The position numbers and the translations under genes are program-made. From Rhodococcus sp. H36-A4 (lineage in GTDB: Bacteria > Actinomycetota > Actinomycetes > Mycobacteriales > Mycobacteriaceae): a stretch of 64,000 nt of DNA. Below the pieces are notes generated by a model. That model was given only the letters and a program-made list of their open reading frames with translations. It did no database searches and was not told the origin of the DNA. This document shows, piece after piece, positions 18,642 to 28,506 of the stretch; the stretch's first letter is position 1; each line of letters starts with the position of its first letter. The DNA lies in NCBI RefSeq assembly GCF_027158005.1, contig NZ_JAPVLQ010000001.1:124001-188000 (forward strand). The letters run 5' to 3'.

Positions 18642-19532
18642 GTGTCCGTACTCGCTGCCGCCGGAACTGCGCCGTCGATCGCAACCCAAATGTTCGGCAG
18701 TGGACTGATCGGACTTCGTGAGGGGCTCGAAACCGGGATCGTCGTGATGATCCTCGTCGCCTTCCTCGTCAAAGCCGATCGCCGGGATGCACTCAAATGG
18801 GTGTGGCTGGGAGTCGGTGCTGCGGTCGCCATGGTCGCGGTCGTGTTCTTCGTCATTCACTACGGCACGTCGACGGTCACCGGTCTCACCGCCGAGATCA
18901 TCGCCGGCCTCGCTTCCCTCGTCGCCGTCGCGATTGTCACAGCCATGGTCCTGTGGATGCGCACCGCAGCCAAGGACATCTCGGGCGAGCTGAAGGGCGG
19001 AATGGAACGTGCACTGACCGTCGGTCCGATTGCAGTTCTGACACTCGCCTTCTTCGCCGTCGGGCGCGAGGGAATCGAAACCGCGCTTCTCATGGTCGGA
19101 TACGCCGAGAACACCAACGGCAGCCTGTGGCCGTTGCTCGGACTCCTCGTGGGCATCGTCATTGCGGCCATGCTGACGGTGTTCCTGTACTTCGGTGCGA
19201 TTCGCATCAACTTCGCCGTGTTCTTCAAATACACCGGCATCTTCCTCATCGTCGTCGCCGCGGGGATTCTCGCCTACGGAATACGGGCCCTGCAGATCGG
19301 CGGAGTGCTTCCCGGTGGATCTTCGGTGGCGTTCGACGTCACCGCGCACTACGACGCCTCGAGCTGGTACGGCACCGTGCTAGCAGGCATCTTCAACTTC
19401 CGACCCGAGCCGACGGTCCTGCAAGCCGTCTGCTGGTTGGCATATCTCGTCATCGTCCTATTTCTCTTTCTCCGGCCGGTTCGCGTCCCCGCGACACCAG
19501 AGCCTGTTCTCCACGCTTCCGAAAGGCACTGA
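18642..19532 (+). CDS. efeU: Ferrous/ferric iron permease EfeU (FTR1 family)
   Basis: The 296-aa membrane protein of the FTR1/OFeT family has about seven helices and carries the two conserved R-E-x-x-E iron motifs: GLREGLETGIVVMILVAFL (first helix) and VGREGIETALLMVGYAE (fourth). Iron passes through these acidic helices. GTG 18642 follows AGGAAGG. It is the first gene of efeUOB, with a DtxR-like box upstream. The three-gene set sits between lpqU and mazG, where mycobacteria have nothing, so it is an insertion in a conserved segment. Confidence 0.93.
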   Translation: MSVLAAAGTAPSIATQMFGSGLIGLREGLETGIVVMILVAFLVKADRRDALKWVWLGVGAAVAMVAVVFFVIHYGTSTVTGLTAEIIAGLASLVAVAIVTAMVLWMRTAAKDISGELKGGMERALTVGPIAVLTLAFFAVGREGIETALLMVGYAENTNGSLWPLLGLLVGIVIAAMLTVFLYFGAIRINFAVFFKYTGIFLIVVAAGILAYGIRALQIGGVLPGGSSVAFDVTAHYDASSWYGTVLAGIFNFRPEPTVLQAVCWLAYLVIVLFLFLRPVRVPATPEPVLHASERH

Positions 19533-19537
19533 AGAAA

Positions 19538-20677
19538 ATGCGTCGTACCACCTACGCTCTGGCAGCGGTTGCGGTTCTTCCGCTGGCTCTGGCCGGTTGT
19601 ACCGAAAAATCGTCCTCCGAGGCGAGTGACGGGGACATCACGGTCACCGCCACCGACAGCGGATGTGACATCGGTGCCTCCGAAGGTGCCACCGGAAACT
19701 CCACCTTCCAGATCACGAACAACGGCAGCAAGGTCACCGAGTTCTATGTCTACGGCGAGGGTGATCGAGTCATGGGCGAGGTCGAGAACATCGGCCCCGG
19801 CCTGACACGCCAGCTCATCGTCGCGCTGCCCGACCCCGGCACGTACCAAACTGCATGCAAGGCAGGCATGGTGGGCGACGGTATCCGCGCAGACTTCGTC
19901 GTCAGCGGTTACGCCGTTCGCCAGGCCGACGACGACGGCCTGCTCGCGGAGGCCGCATCGGGTTACAAGCGCTACGTTGTCAGCCAGATCGATGCATTGC
20001 AGGAGACGACGGCAAGCTTCGTGGCAGCGGTCAAGGCCGGCGACGTCGAGGGCGCCAAGGCCCAGTTCCCCATCGCGCGTAGCTATTACGAGCGCATCGA
20101 GCCCGTCGCCGAGAGCTTCCCCGACGACCTCGATCCCCGCATCGACCTCCGCGAGCCCGACGTCGAGCCGGGCGCGGAATGGACCGGCTTCCACCGCATC
20201 GAGAAGGACCTGTGGGCGCAGGGACTGCAGCCGGACACCAACGCGATGGCCGATCAGCTGCAGGCCAACATCGACGAACTCGCCGAGAAGGTCAAGGCCG
20301 ACGACTTCACCATCGACCCGATCCAGGTCGCCGGTGGCGCTCAGGGACTGCTCGACGAGGTAGCCAAGACCAAGATCAGCGGCGAAGAGGACTTCTTCTC
20401 GCACACCGACCTCTGGGACTTCCAGGCCAACGTCGACGGCGCGCAGGCCGCGATCGCCGCAGTGCGCCCGATCATCGACGAGCGTGAACCCGAACTCGGA
20501 ACATCGATCGACACTCGCTTCGCCGAACTCGACGCCGAACTCGCCAAGTACCGTGTCGGCGACGGCTTCGTGTTCTACGACACCGTGACCGAACCACAGC
20601 GCCAAGAACTTTCGAACAAGATCGACGCATTGTCCGCCGAAGTGAGTCAGGTGCAGGGTGTCGTCGCGGGAGAGTAA
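19538..20677 (+). CDS. efeO: Periplasmic iron-binding lipoprotein EfeO
   Basis: The 379-aa exported protein has a signal peptide with lipobox (VAVLPLALAGC, Cys about residue 21), an N-terminal cupredoxin-like domain (TFQITNNGSKVTEFYVYGEG, then ALPDPGTYQTACKAGM) and a C-terminal M75/imelysin domain with the HxxE iron motif (GFHRIEKDLW). The tail HTDLWDFQANVDGAQAAIAA also fits M75. EfeO hands iron to EfeU after EfeB action. ATG 19538 comes 5 bp after the efeU stop, with GAAGAAA as a modest ribosome site. Its end overlaps efeB by 20 bp. Confidence 0.94.
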   Translation: MRRTTYALAAVAVLPLALAGCTEKSSSEASDGDITVTATDSGCDIGASEGATGNSTFQITNNGSKVTEFYVYGEGDRVMGEVENIGPGLTRQLIVALPDPGTYQTACKAGMVGDGIRADFVVSGYAVRQADDDGLLAEAASGYKRYVVSQIDALQETTASFVAAVKAGDVEGAKAQFPIARSYYERIEPVAESFPDDLDPRIDLREPDVEPGAEWTGFHRIEKDLWAQGLQPDTNAMADQLQANIDELAEKVKADDFTIDPIQVAGGAQGLLDEVAKTKISGEEDFFSHTDLWDFQANVDGAQAAIAAVRPIIDEREPELGTSIDTRFAELDAELAKYRVGDGFVFYDTVTEPQRQELSNKIDALSAEVSQVQGVVAGE

Positions 20678-21923
20678 TAGCAAAGATTCGGCCGCCTCAG
20701 GCTTCTCCCGACGGCGCCTCTTCGGTGCCGTCGGGGCTGGGGCCGCGCTTGTCGGTGTCGGGGCCATCGCAGGCAACGCCACAGCAGCCGGTTCCGAGTC
20801 CCAGACGTCCGACGTCGTCGAATTCCGCGGTGACCATCAAGCAGGCATCGTCACGCCCGCACAGGACCGCATGCACTTCGTCGCCTTCGACATCACCACC
20901 GACTCGCGCGAGGACTTCGTCGCACTGCTCCGCAAGTGGACGGATATGGCCGAGCGACTGACCAAGGGCGAAGAAACATTCGAGGACGGCGCCGTCGGGG
21001 CAGGCGAGTACAAGCCACCGTCCGACACCGGCGAAGCCCTCGGCCTCGCAGCCTCATCACTGACCTTGACCATCGGATTCGGTCCAGGTTTGTTCGATCG
21101 GTTCGGTCTCGCAGACAAAAAGCCCGCTTCGTTGGCCGACCTCCAGCACTTCCCCGCCGACAACCTCGATCCTGCGCGATCGGGCGGCGACCTGTGTATT
21201 CAGGCATGTGCCAACGATCCTCAGGTTGCCGTGCACGCCATTCGCAACTTGGCTCGCGTCGGATTCGGGACGGTGTCGGTCAAGTGGTCGCAACTCGGTT
21301 TCGGACGCACCTCGTCGACGTCGACGGCTCAGGCCACGCCTCGAAACCTGTTCGGCTTCAAAGACGGAACTGCCAACCTCAAAGCCGAAGATCCGCAGAT
21401 GCTGGACGAGAACGTCTGGGTCGATCCTGCCGACGACCAGGAGTGGATGGGTGGCGGCTCGTACCTCGTTGCACGAAGAATCCGTATGCTCATCGAGTCC
21501 TGGGACCGCACGACGCTCAAAGAGCAAGAGCGAGTAATCGGGCGTAGCAAGGGAACCGGCGCTCCACTGGGCCTGACCGACGAATTCGATGCGCTCGATC
21601 TCGATTCGAAGGGTCCGGACGGGCCCCTCATCGACGTCGACGCACACGTCCGGCTGGCGTCCAAAGAAGAGCTCGGCGGCATCCAGATCCTGAGGCGCGG
21701 CTACAACTTCACCGACGGATCCGACGGTTTCGGCCACCTCGACGCCGGACTCTTCTTCATCGCGTACTGCCGTGATCCGTTGACCCAGTTCGTGCCGCTG
21801 CAACTCGCACTGGCGCGAACGGACCTACTCAACGAGTACATCCAGCACGTCGGCTCCGCAGTCTTCGCGTGCCCACCGGGGCTCGGGGAATCGGAGTACT
21901 GGGGTTCTACATTGTTCGCGTAA
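20658..21923 (+). CDS. efeB: Dyp-type haem peroxidase EfeB, Tat-exported
   Basis: The 421-aa protein has a Tat signal (SRRRLFGAVGAGAALVGVGA). The Dyp-peroxidase fold shows LFGFKDGTANLKAEDP with the catalytic Asp of the GxxDG motif, then SYLVARRIRMLIESWDRTTL. The proximal-haem and distal-Arg region is LGGIQILRRGYNFTDGSDG, followed by DAGLFFIAYCRDPLTQFV. In EfeUOB systems it oxidises ferrous iron or frees iron from haem. GTG 20658 lies inside efeO (20-bp overlap), so it is coupled to it. The gene ends just before repeat element copy A. Confidence 0.95.
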   Translation: MSSRESNSKDSAASGFSRRRLFGAVGAGAALVGVGAIAGNATAAGSESQTSDVVEFRGDHQAGIVTPAQDRMHFVAFDITTDSREDFVALLRKWTDMAERLTKGEETFEDGAVGAGEYKPPSDTGEALGLAASSLTLTIGFGPGLFDRFGLADKKPASLADLQHFPADNLDPARSGGDLCIQACANDPQVAVHAIRNLARVGFGTVSVKWSQLGFGRTSSTSTAQATPRNLFGFKDGTANLKAEDPQMLDENVWVDPADDQEWMGGGSYLVARRIRMLIESWDRTTLKEQERVIGRSKGTGAPLGLTDEFDALDLDSKGPDGPLIDVDAHVRLASKEELGGIQILRRGYNFTDGSDGFGHLDAGLFFIAYCRDPLTQFVPLQLALARTDLLNEYIQHVGSAVFACPPGLGESEYWGSTLFA

Positions 21924-21924
21924 T

Positions 21925-21976
21925 CGCTTGAATGGCACATTCATACGATCAGATAGTTTGAATGCGCCATTCAAGC
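21925..21976. repeat. Palindromic repeat element, copy A
   Basis: A 52-bp element whose ends GCTTGAATGGC and GCCATTCAAGC pair perfectly over 11 bp. A nested CATTCA/TGAATG pair sits inside, with a central CATACGATCAGATA. The same centre recurs at 53.6 kb and, inverted, at 48.9 kb. It starts within 3 bp of the efeB stop codon, between convergent efeB and mazG, and runs directly into an 18-bp tandem array. Confidence 0.85.
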
Positions 21977-22028
21977 TGAGGGCGCGGGGCAGGCTGAGGG
22001 CGCGGGGCAGGCTGAGGGTGCGGGGCAA
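21975..22028. repeat. Three 18-bp tandem repeats next to copy A
   Basis: The unit GCTGAGGGCGCGGGGCAG is repeated three times in a row (21975, 21993, 22011); the third unit differs at two positions. The array overlaps the last two bases of palindrome copy A and stops two bases before the mazG stop codon. Confidence 0.9.
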
Positions 22029-22030
22029 AC

Positions 22031-22948
22031 TTACGCCCGCAGACCCCAGTTTTCGATCCACTCGATCGCGGAGAGCTGCCCGGGAACAGCCCCGCGATCC
22101 TTGGCCGATACTTCGGCACAACGGATACGCTCGGCGAACTCCAGCACCCGACGGCGGAGCAGATCCTCCGCACTCTCGCCCCCACTGCTGTGATCGAGGC
22201 CGATGTGCACTGTTCGCAGGTCGTCGGGCACCAACTCTGGCGGGAGACCTGCCTTGGACGCGCGCGCAATGACCTTCTGCGTCAATGCAAGTGCGGGCTG
22301 GGCCATCGCAATTCCGTCGAGGCAAGATCCGCGCGCCTTCTCTGCCGCCTTGCGTTCCTCCCACGCCCGTTCCTGAGCCGCGACGTCGATGGGTCCCGTC
22401 GAACCGTCGGTCAGGTGTGGTGTGCGGTGCGTCAGTTTCTCGACCAGACCAGCAGCGACATCGTCGACGTCGAAGCCGCCGTGTTCTGTGTCCTGAGCGA
22501 TCCTCGAGTGGAACAGAACCTGCAGCAGGAGATCGCCCAGTTCTTCCTGCAGATCGACGAGGTTCCCACTGTGAATTGCGTCGAGCAACTCGTAGGTTTC
22601 CTCGAGGAGATAACCGCTCAATGAGGCATGCGTCTGTTGCGCTTCCCAGCCCCCGATCGTTCGGAGTCGATCCATCAGCACGACAGCTGCGATGAGATCG
22701 TCACCGGGGAGCTTCGGGGACGCGATGACCCAGTGGCCTCGCCGAATGCGCTCGAGGACATCACGATTACGTGGGTCGGTACTGACGAGCACGCCGCCGG
22801 AGTCGTCGGAACGTGCCGTTCCGGCGAATAGCCACCGAATACCGACGGGCACTTCCTCGGTAAATTCGACTACACCACTGAGGAATTCGACGGCCTCTGC
22901 GGGAACTTGACCGGGCCGAGTCGGGTCGAGCAGGACTACCGTCATCAC
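22031..22948 (-). CDS. mazG: MazG nucleoside triphosphate pyrophosphohydrolase
   Basis: The 305-aa protein has an all-alpha NTP-PPase domain with the metal-binding E-E-x-x-E ([12 protein letters not shown]) and E-x-x-D ([20 protein letters not shown]) motifs. A family N-terminal extension ([20 protein letters not shown]) and a degenerate C-terminal half are present, as in M. tuberculosis MazG (Rv1021). It hydrolyses oxidised or non-canonical dNTPs to monophosphates. ATG 22948 overlaps the mfd stop by 4 bp, so mazG is translated after mfd. Confidence 0.94.
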   Translation of the reverse strand: MMTVVLLDPTRPGQVPAEAVEFLSGVVEFTEEVPVGIRWLFAGTARSDDSGGVLVSTDPRNRDVLERIRRGHWVIASPKLPGDDLIAAVVLMDRLRTIGGWEAQQTHASLSGYLLEETYELLDAIHSGNLVDLQEELGDLLLQVLFHSRIAQDTEHGGFDVDDVAAGLVEKLTHRTPHLTDGSTGPIDVAAQERAWEERKAAEKARGSCLDGIAMAQPALALTQKVIARASKAGLPPELVPDDLRTVHIGLDHSSGGESAEDLLRRRVLEFAERIRCAEVSAKDRGAVPGQLSAIEWIENWGLRA

Positions 22949-25900
22949 ACCCCCACAGTGTGCTCCAACAGAACCGATCGAGACGGCTTACTGTCGAGCG
23001 AAAGGATCAGGTCGGCAATGAACTGCACCAATTCGACGTCACGAACCCTGGCCGCTCCGACTCCCCCACCTTCGACGCGCGGTAGTGGCAGCTGTACGAC
23101 GCCGGTGGTCGCACGGTACTGCGCGCTCGGGTAGAGACGCTTGAGCCGAATCTGCTTGGAATCGGGCAGATCCATCGGCGCCAGCTTGACCTGTGTACCA
23201 GCGACGTTGACGTCGGTGAGGTTGTATTCCTTCGCAATGAGCCGCAGCTTCGCGACGGAGACGAGCCTGCCGACTTCCTCGGGCAGCGGGCCGTAACGGT
23301 CCACCAACTCCTCGATGACGGCATTGATGGCTTCGGAATCCGCAGCAGCGGCCAGCTTTCGATATGCCTCGAGGCGAAGCCGATCACTGGTGACGTAGTC
23401 CGGCGGAATGTTGGCGTCGACAGGCAGGTCGATCCGAACTTCCTTGGGGGCCTCGTCGGTGGTGATCGGCTTCCCATCAGCGGCTGCCCGGTAGGCCTCG
23501 ACAGCTTCTCCGACCAGTCTGACGTACAGGTCGAAACCGACACCGGCCACGTGCCCGGACTGTTCGGCGCCGAGAACGTTACCGGCACCACGAATTTCGA
23601 GATCCTTCATCGCCACCGCCATACCGGCACCCAGATCGGAGTTCTGCGAGATGGTGGACAGCCGGTCGTACGCCGTCTCGGTGAGCGGCTTCTCGGGCGG
23701 GTACAGGAAGTACGCGTAGCCACGTTCGCGACTACGCCCGACCCGACCACGAAGCTGGTGCAACTGCGAAAGGCCCAGCGAATCACTGCGTTCGACGATC
23801 AGGGTGTTCGCATTCGAGATATCGAGACCGGTTTCGATGATGGTGGTACAGACTAGTACGTCCGTTTCGCGTTCCCAGAACCCCTGCACGGTTCGCTCGA
23901 GGGTTTCCTCGTTCATCTGACCATGCGCGGTGGACACCCGAGCTTCCGGTACGAGGTCACGAATCTTTTTGGCTGCCTTGTCGATCGAGCTGACTCGGTT
24001 GTGCACGAAGAAGACCTGACCGTCACGGAGCAGTTCGCGCCTGATGGCCGCAGCGACCTGCTTGTCGTTGTAGGCACCCACATAGGTGAGTACCGGGTGA
24101 CGCTCCTCCGGCGGAGTCAGAATCGTCGACATCTCTCGAATGCCGGCCAGGCTCATCTCCAGAGTACGAGGAATCGGCGTCGCCGACATGGTCAGGACAT
24201 CGACGTGCGTACGCAGGGACTTGATGTGCTCTTTGTGCTCGACGCCGAATCGCTGCTCCTCGTCGACGATCACCAACCCCAGGTCTTTCCACGCCACACC
24301 GGTCTGCAGCAACCGGTGGGTACCGACGACGATATCGACCGTCCCGTCGGCGAGCCCGGCCATGACCAGCTTCGAGTCCGAACCGTGGGTGAAGCGAGAG
24401 AGCCCCTTGACCGTCACAGGGAAGGCCGCCATGCGCTCGGTGAAGGTCTGCAGATGCTGTTGCGCCAACAGGGTAGTCGGCACGAGTATCGCGACCTGCT
24501 TGCCGTCTTGGACTGCTTTGAAAGCGGCGCGAACAGCGATCTCGGTTTTGCCGTAACCGACGTCGCCGAGGATGACACGGTCCATCGGGACCGGCTTCTC
24601 CATGTCCGCCTTGACGTCGGTGATGGCCGTCATCTGGTCCATCGTCTCGGTGAACGCGAACGCGTCCTCCATTTCACGCTGCCATGGAGTATCCGGGCCG
24701 AAAGCATGGCCCGGCGCCGCCTGACGAGCCGCATACAGCTGCACGAGCTCTCCGGCGATCTCTCGAACAGCCTTGCGCGCCTTACGTTTCGTGTTCGACC
24801 AGTCCGAACCACCAAGCTTGCTCAGTGACGGCATTTCCCCGCCGACATAGCGGGAGAGCTGATCCAGGGAATCCATCGGCACGAACAATCGATCCCCCGG
24901 GTGCCCCCTCTTGCTGGGTGCATATTCCACGACGAGGTATTCGCGGCGAGCTCCACCGATGGTCCGCTCGACCATTTCGACGAACCGGCCGATACCGTGC
25001 TGATCGTGCACGACACTGTCGCCGGCCTTCAACGCAAGTGGATCGACCTGATTTCGCCTCTTGGCCGGTAGCTTTCGGCCCTCGGCGGCGGCAACGCGGT
25101 TACCCGTCAGGTCGCTTTCGGTGACGATCACAAGCTTCGCGTCGGGCAGGATCAGACCGGCGTGGAGAGAGGCACACAGGACGCTCACGACGTCGGGCAA
25201 TGGCTCGGAACCCGAATCGATTGCGACAGCAGGCACTTCCGCCTCGCCGAGCCGTTCGATGATGCGCGTTGCGGTTCCCGCCCCCGCGACGGCGATCACA
25301 GCGCGACCGCCGGTGGAAACATGACCGCGAAGCATGGCAAAGAGTCCGGTGAGCAACTCCTCCGAGCCACGGACCTCGGGTACGGTCTCGACGGCCAACT
25401 CGACCTCGGTCTCGCTCCCCGAAGCCAGTGGGCTGATGGTCCACCACGGCCGCCCGAGCGCCTGCGCCGATTCGCGGATCTGGCGTAGCGAACGGTATGC
25501 GGACGCTCCGAGGTCGAGACTCGCCCCGCCCAGACCGGTGGTGTCCACGGTCGAGGTGTCGAGCGGTGCCGCTCCGCCCACGGACGCCGCCGTCCACGAC
25601 GCTTCGAGGAACTCCTGGCCGGTTCGGACCAAATCAGTTGCACGCGTGCGAATTCGCTCGGGATCGCACAGCAGGACATGCGCACCCTTCGGCAGCACAT
25701 CGGCCAGCAGCTCGAGCTCACCGGGCTGCAGCAGCGGAAGCAACGCCTCCATGCCTTCCACCGGCACCCCGGCAGACATCTTGTCCAACATCTCCACCAG
25801 CGCCGCGTCGGCCTGATTGTCGCCGGCGAGCACCGCCGCACGATCACGAACATCCTGAGTGAGAATCAGTTCACGGCACGGGGGTGCGATGACCGACTCG

Positions 25901-26583
25901 ACGACGACATCGGGCAGGGAACGCTGATCGGCCACGGAGAAGGCCCGGAGTTCGGTGACCTCGTCACCCCAGAACTCGACACGCACCGGATGATCGGCCG
26001 TCGGGGAAAAGATGTCGAGGATCCCACCACGGACGGCGAACTCGCCGCGTTTGCCGACCATGTCCACTCGGGTGTACGCCAACTCGACGAGTCGGTGGAT
26101 CAGGCCGACGAAGTCGATCTCGACGCCCACCTTCAATCCGATCGGCTCGATCTCCCCGAGCCCCGGGGCCATCGGCTGAACGAGCGATCGCACCGTGGTG
26201 ACGATGACCTGGAGAGGTGGACCGTAATCCTGGTCGTCCGGCCGTGCGAGCCGACGCAGCACTTCGAGTCTGCGGCCGACGGTGTCCGCACTGGGTGATA
26301 GCCGCTCGTGCGGCAACGTCTCCCATGATGGAAACTGCGCCACCGAGTCGCCGAACATCTGGCCGAGTTCAGCGGTGAGGTCGTCGGCTTCACGTCCCGT
26401 CGCGGTGACGACGAGCACCTGTGCCTGCTGCGCGATCGCGGCAGCGACGAACGGCCGTGAGGAGTTCGGCGCGACGAGCGTGTATTCCGCAGTCCCGACG
26501 GCCTCGCTGACGGTCATCAAGGCGGAATCTGCCAGAGCGACGCGCGCGACGCCCGACAGGTGAAGCGAGGAATCGGAAGACAA
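22945..26583 (-). CDS. mfd: Transcription-repair coupling factor Mfd
   Basis: The 1212-aa DNA translocase releases stalled RNA polymerase and recruits UvrA. In order: UvrB-like module ([40 protein letters not shown]), RNA-polymerase-binding CarD-like domain ([20 protein letters not shown]), helicase core with Walker A in [23 protein letters not shown] box [33 protein letters not shown], and the C-terminal TRCF domain. TTG 26583 is chosen because AGGAG lies eight bases before it and the family N-terminus starts there. Full length. mazG follows with a 4-bp overlap. Confidence 0.95.
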   Translation of the reverse strand: MSSDSSLHLSGVARVALADSALMTVSEAVGTAEYTLVAPNSSRPFVAAAIAQQAQVLVVTATGREADDLTAELGQMFGDSVAQFPSWETLPHERLSPSADTVGRRLEVLRRLARPDDQDYGPPLQVIVTTVRSLVQPMAPGLGEIEPIGLKVGVEIDFVGLIHRLVELAYTRVDMVGKRGEFAVRGGILDIFSPTADHPVRVEFWGDEVTELRAFSVADQRSLPDVVVESVIAPPCRELILTQDVRDRAAVLAGDNQADAALVEMLDKMSAGVPVEGMEALLPLLQPGELELLADVLPKGAHVLLCDPERIRTRATDLVRTGQEFLEASWTAASVGGAAPLDTSTVDTTGLGGASLDLGASAYRSLRQIRESAQALGRPWWTISPLASGSETEVELAVETVPEVRGSEELLTGLFAMLRGHVSTGGRAVIAVAGAGTATRIIERLGEAEVPAVAIDSGSEPLPDVVSVLCASLHAGLILPDAKLVIVTESDLTGNRVAAAEGRKLPAKRRNQVDPLALKAGDSVVHDQHGIGRFVEMVERTIGGARREYLVVEYAPSKRGHPGDRLFVPMDSLDQLSRYVGGEMPSLSKLGGSDWSNTKRKARKAVREIAGELVQLYAARQAAPGHAFGPDTPWQREMEDAFAFTETMDQMTAITDVKADMEKPVPMDRVILGDVGYGKTEIAVRAAFKAVQDGKQVAILVPTTLLAQQHLQTFTERMAAFPVTVKGLSRFTHGSDSKLVMAGLADGTVDIVVGTHRLLQTGVAWKDLGLVIVDEEQRFGVEHKEHIKSLRTHVDVLTMSATPIPRTLEMSLAGIREMSTILTPPEERHPVLTYVGAYNDKQVAAAIRRELLRDGQVFFVHNRVSSIDKAAKKIRDLVPEARVSTAHGQMNEETLERTVQGFWERETDVLVCTTIIETGLDISNANTLIVERSDSLGLSQLHQLRGRVGRSRERGYAYFLYPPEKPLTETAYDRLSTISQNSDLGAGMAVAMKDLEIRGAGNVLGAEQSGHVAGVGFDLYVRLVGEAVEAYRAAADGKPITTDEAPKEVRIDLPVDANIPPDYVTSDRLRLEAYRKLAAAADSEAINAVIEELVDRYGPLPEEVGRLVSVAKLRLIAKEYNLTDVNVAGTQVKLAPMDLPDSKQIRLKRLYPSAQYRATTGVVQLPLPRVEGGGVGAARVRDVELVQFIADLILSLDSKPSRSVLLEHTVGV

Positions 26584-26735
26584 CAGCAGGGCTCCTGAAC
26601 GAAGGACGACACGAAGGTAATCCGGTTCGAAAGCGCACCACAATCATGGCGAACGGAACAAACCGGCGGTCGCAAACAATTCTATGGGAGCAGACCGACC
26701 CGGCGACGGCTGGGCAGGCCCATCGAGCCGGGGTG

Positions 26736-27374
26736 CTAGTGCCGGATCACCCGTCTCGCCGCAAATTCGCGGAAGTAGTCGAGCTTGCCTGCCGTGACGA
26801 GCGAAGGAAGGAGGTAGTACCAGAGGCGCTCCATGCGTGACGGCAACTCCTCGGTGGTTCCGGTAGCGACGGCAACCATGTGCACGCCGGTAAGGATCTC
26901 GAGAACGAGAGATCCGATGGTGTTCGGGTCGGCATCCTGTTCGATATCGCCCTGCTTGATCGCCTTGGCTGCAAGTGCGTCGAATGCAACGCTCCAGCCG
27001 GCCATGACATTGCCCTTGGTGCCGCTGTAATCACCGATCTGGTGGCTCAGACGCATCATCGCCGAGACCATGGGGTCGGTGACCGACATGTCGACCACGA
27101 TGTACGAGATGCCGATGGCAGCTTCGAGAGCCGGGATGCGGCCGTCGTTGAATTGCTGGCACGCAGCGGTGAGCCTGGCGTTACCCTCGTCGATCACGGC
27201 ACGCGCGAGTTCTTCCTTCGAGCCGAAGTGGAAGTAGAGAGCACCCTTGGTGACCTGAGATTGAGAGATGATTTCGCTGAGACTCGCGTTCGCGTATCCG
27301 AGACGCAGAAACACGTTTGCTGCACCGGACAACACCGTATCGCGAGTAATCTCAGCGCGGGCCTGTCTGACCAT
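26736..27374 (-). CDS. TetR regulator of gamma-butyrolactone-receptor (ScbR/ArpA) type
   Basis: The 212-aa protein has an N-terminal HTH (ASLSEIISQSQVTKGALYFHF, then SKEELARAVIDEG) and an overall pattern (MVRQARAEITRDTVLSGAAN, VFLRLGYANAS) closely like Streptomyces gamma-butyrolactone receptors such as ScbR and ArpA. The C-terminal region (MMRLSHQIGDYSG, SLVLEILTGVHMVA) also fits. No butyrolactone synthase of the AfsA type is in the window, so the ligand is unknown. ATG 27374 follows AAGGCGG. It lies between mfd and another TetR gene, all on the same strand. Confidence 0.85.
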   Translation of the reverse strand: MVRQARAEITRDTVLSGAANVFLRLGYANASLSEIISQSQVTKGALYFHFGSKEELARAVIDEGNARLTAACQQFNDGRIPALEAAIGISYIVVDMSVTDPMVSAMMRLSHQIGDYSGTKGNVMAGWSVAFDALAAKAIKQGDIEQDADPNTIGSLVLEILTGVHMVAVATGTTEELPSRMERLWYYLLPSLVTAGKLDYFREFAARRVIRH

Positions 27375-27562
27375 TCGATCCGCCTTAGGAATACTGGGAC
27401 TGCCATTGCGCAATGCTGCGAACGGTACCATCCAGTGGTTTTCGCGCCTCGGTCAACTTGCTAACGGTCCGTACAACTAAATCCAGCATCTGTGACGTAA
27501 CTCTCAGTGCCACAAAATTGACCCTACCCGCTCTTTCGGGCGGTAGTGCGAAAATCGACCGC

Positions 27563-28192
27563 TCATTTGCCGCCCAATTGCGGCGCAGCCTCCAGATTGG
27601 TCAATCCGTTCCAACACAAGTTGACAACGTGAGCCGCAACAACTTCTTTCGAGGGTTCTCGCACGTCGAGCCACCATTGGGCCGTCATCGAGACCATTCC
27701 GACCAGCGCCTGCGCATACAAGGGGGCAAACCCTGCGTCGAACCCGCGCCGCGTGAAGTCGCCTGCCAGAATGTGGCCTACCTGAGACACGGCATCGTTC
27801 AACAACGACGAGTACTTGCCATCGGCAACCGCGGCGACCGGTGAATCCCGAACCAGAATTCGAAAGCCGTCGGTGCGGTCCTCCACATAGGTAAGCAGGG
27901 CCAGAGCGACTAGCTCGACGCGGACTCGGGAGCGATTCTGTTCCAGCGAAGACGTGATCATCTGCAGCAACGTCGACATCTCTCGATCGACGATCACCGC
28001 ATACAGGCCCTCTTTCCCGCCGAAGTGTTCGTACACGACGGGCTTGGACACGTGTGCCCGACCTGCGATTTCTTCCACCGACGTCGCCTCGTACCCGCGC
28101 TCGGCGAACAGGGACCTCCCGATCTCGATCAATTGCTCACGTCGCTGCGTCCCCGTCATACGAACGCGCGGTACCCGCTCGGGTTCGGACAA
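27563..28192 (-). CDS. TetR-family regulator (Rv1019-like)
   Basis: The roughly 209-aa regulator has a textbook TetR HTH: TSVEEIAGRAHVSKPVVYEHF (residues about 38-58), then GGKEGLYAVIVDREMSTLL. By position next to mfd it corresponds to Rv1019. I place the start at TTG 28192, preceded by GGGAGG; ATG 28159 (MTGTQRREQ) is the alternative, and longer upstream frames look non-coding. The gene is divergent from the tRNA-Gln/glmU region. Targets are unknown. Confidence 0.87.
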   Translation of the reverse strand: MSEPERVPRVRMTGTQRREQLIEIGRSLFAERGYEATSVEEIAGRAHVSKPVVYEHFGGKEGLYAVIVDREMSTLLQMITSSLEQNRSRVRVELVALALLTYVEDRTDGFRILVRDSPVAAVADGKYSSLLNDAVSQVGHILAGDFTRRGFDAGFAPLYAQALVGMVSMTAQWWLDVREPSKEVVAAHVVNLCWNGLTNLEAAPQLGGK

Positions 28193-28385
28193 AATGCCTC
28201 CCACCGAAATTCTTCGCTCGCTTGCTTGCAAGGAGCCTCGTTCGGCAAGCCTAGTGCTCAATTTTGGGCGCGGTTCGACTGGCAACTACCGTTCATGCGA
28301 GACTCGTTGCGCTCGGTGGGAGAGCCGCGGCCGTAGACCTGATTCACAAAGGTATTCGGTCACCGGAGAAACCGCTGGTCCACGA

Positions 28386-28456
28386 TCCGCCGTGGTGTAA
28401 TGGCAGCACCTCTGATTTTGGTTCAGATAGTTCAGGTTCGAGTCCTGGCGGCGGAG
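28386..28456 (+). tRNA. tRNA-Gln (TTG anticodon)
   Basis: The 71-nt cloverleaf has acceptor arms TCCGCCG/CGGCGGA, anticodon stem TCTGA/TCAGA around TTTTGGT (anticodon TTG, reading CAA) and a T arm CAGGTTCGAGTCCTG. The discriminator is G and CCA is not encoded. It lies 50 bp before glmU on the same strand, as in mycobacteria, so the two may share a transcript. Confidence 0.93.
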
Positions 28457-28506
28457 CGAGAAGAATTTCTGTCGAAAAAGTAACCAGCAATTCGCAAGGA
28501 GCTCAG

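Noticed and set aside
18797-19537. Upstream extension of the EfeO frame through efeU
   Set aside because: The extension is Arg/His/Ser-rich shadow sequence of efeU; the true lipoprotein start with signal peptide is at 19538.
19349-20782. 477-codon reverse-strand open frame opposite efeO
   Set aside because: Composition is a codon-position shadow of efeO and no family motif is present.
21925-22028. CRISPR array at the repeats
   Set aside because: The units are contiguous tandem copies without unique spacers, and no cas gene is nearby.
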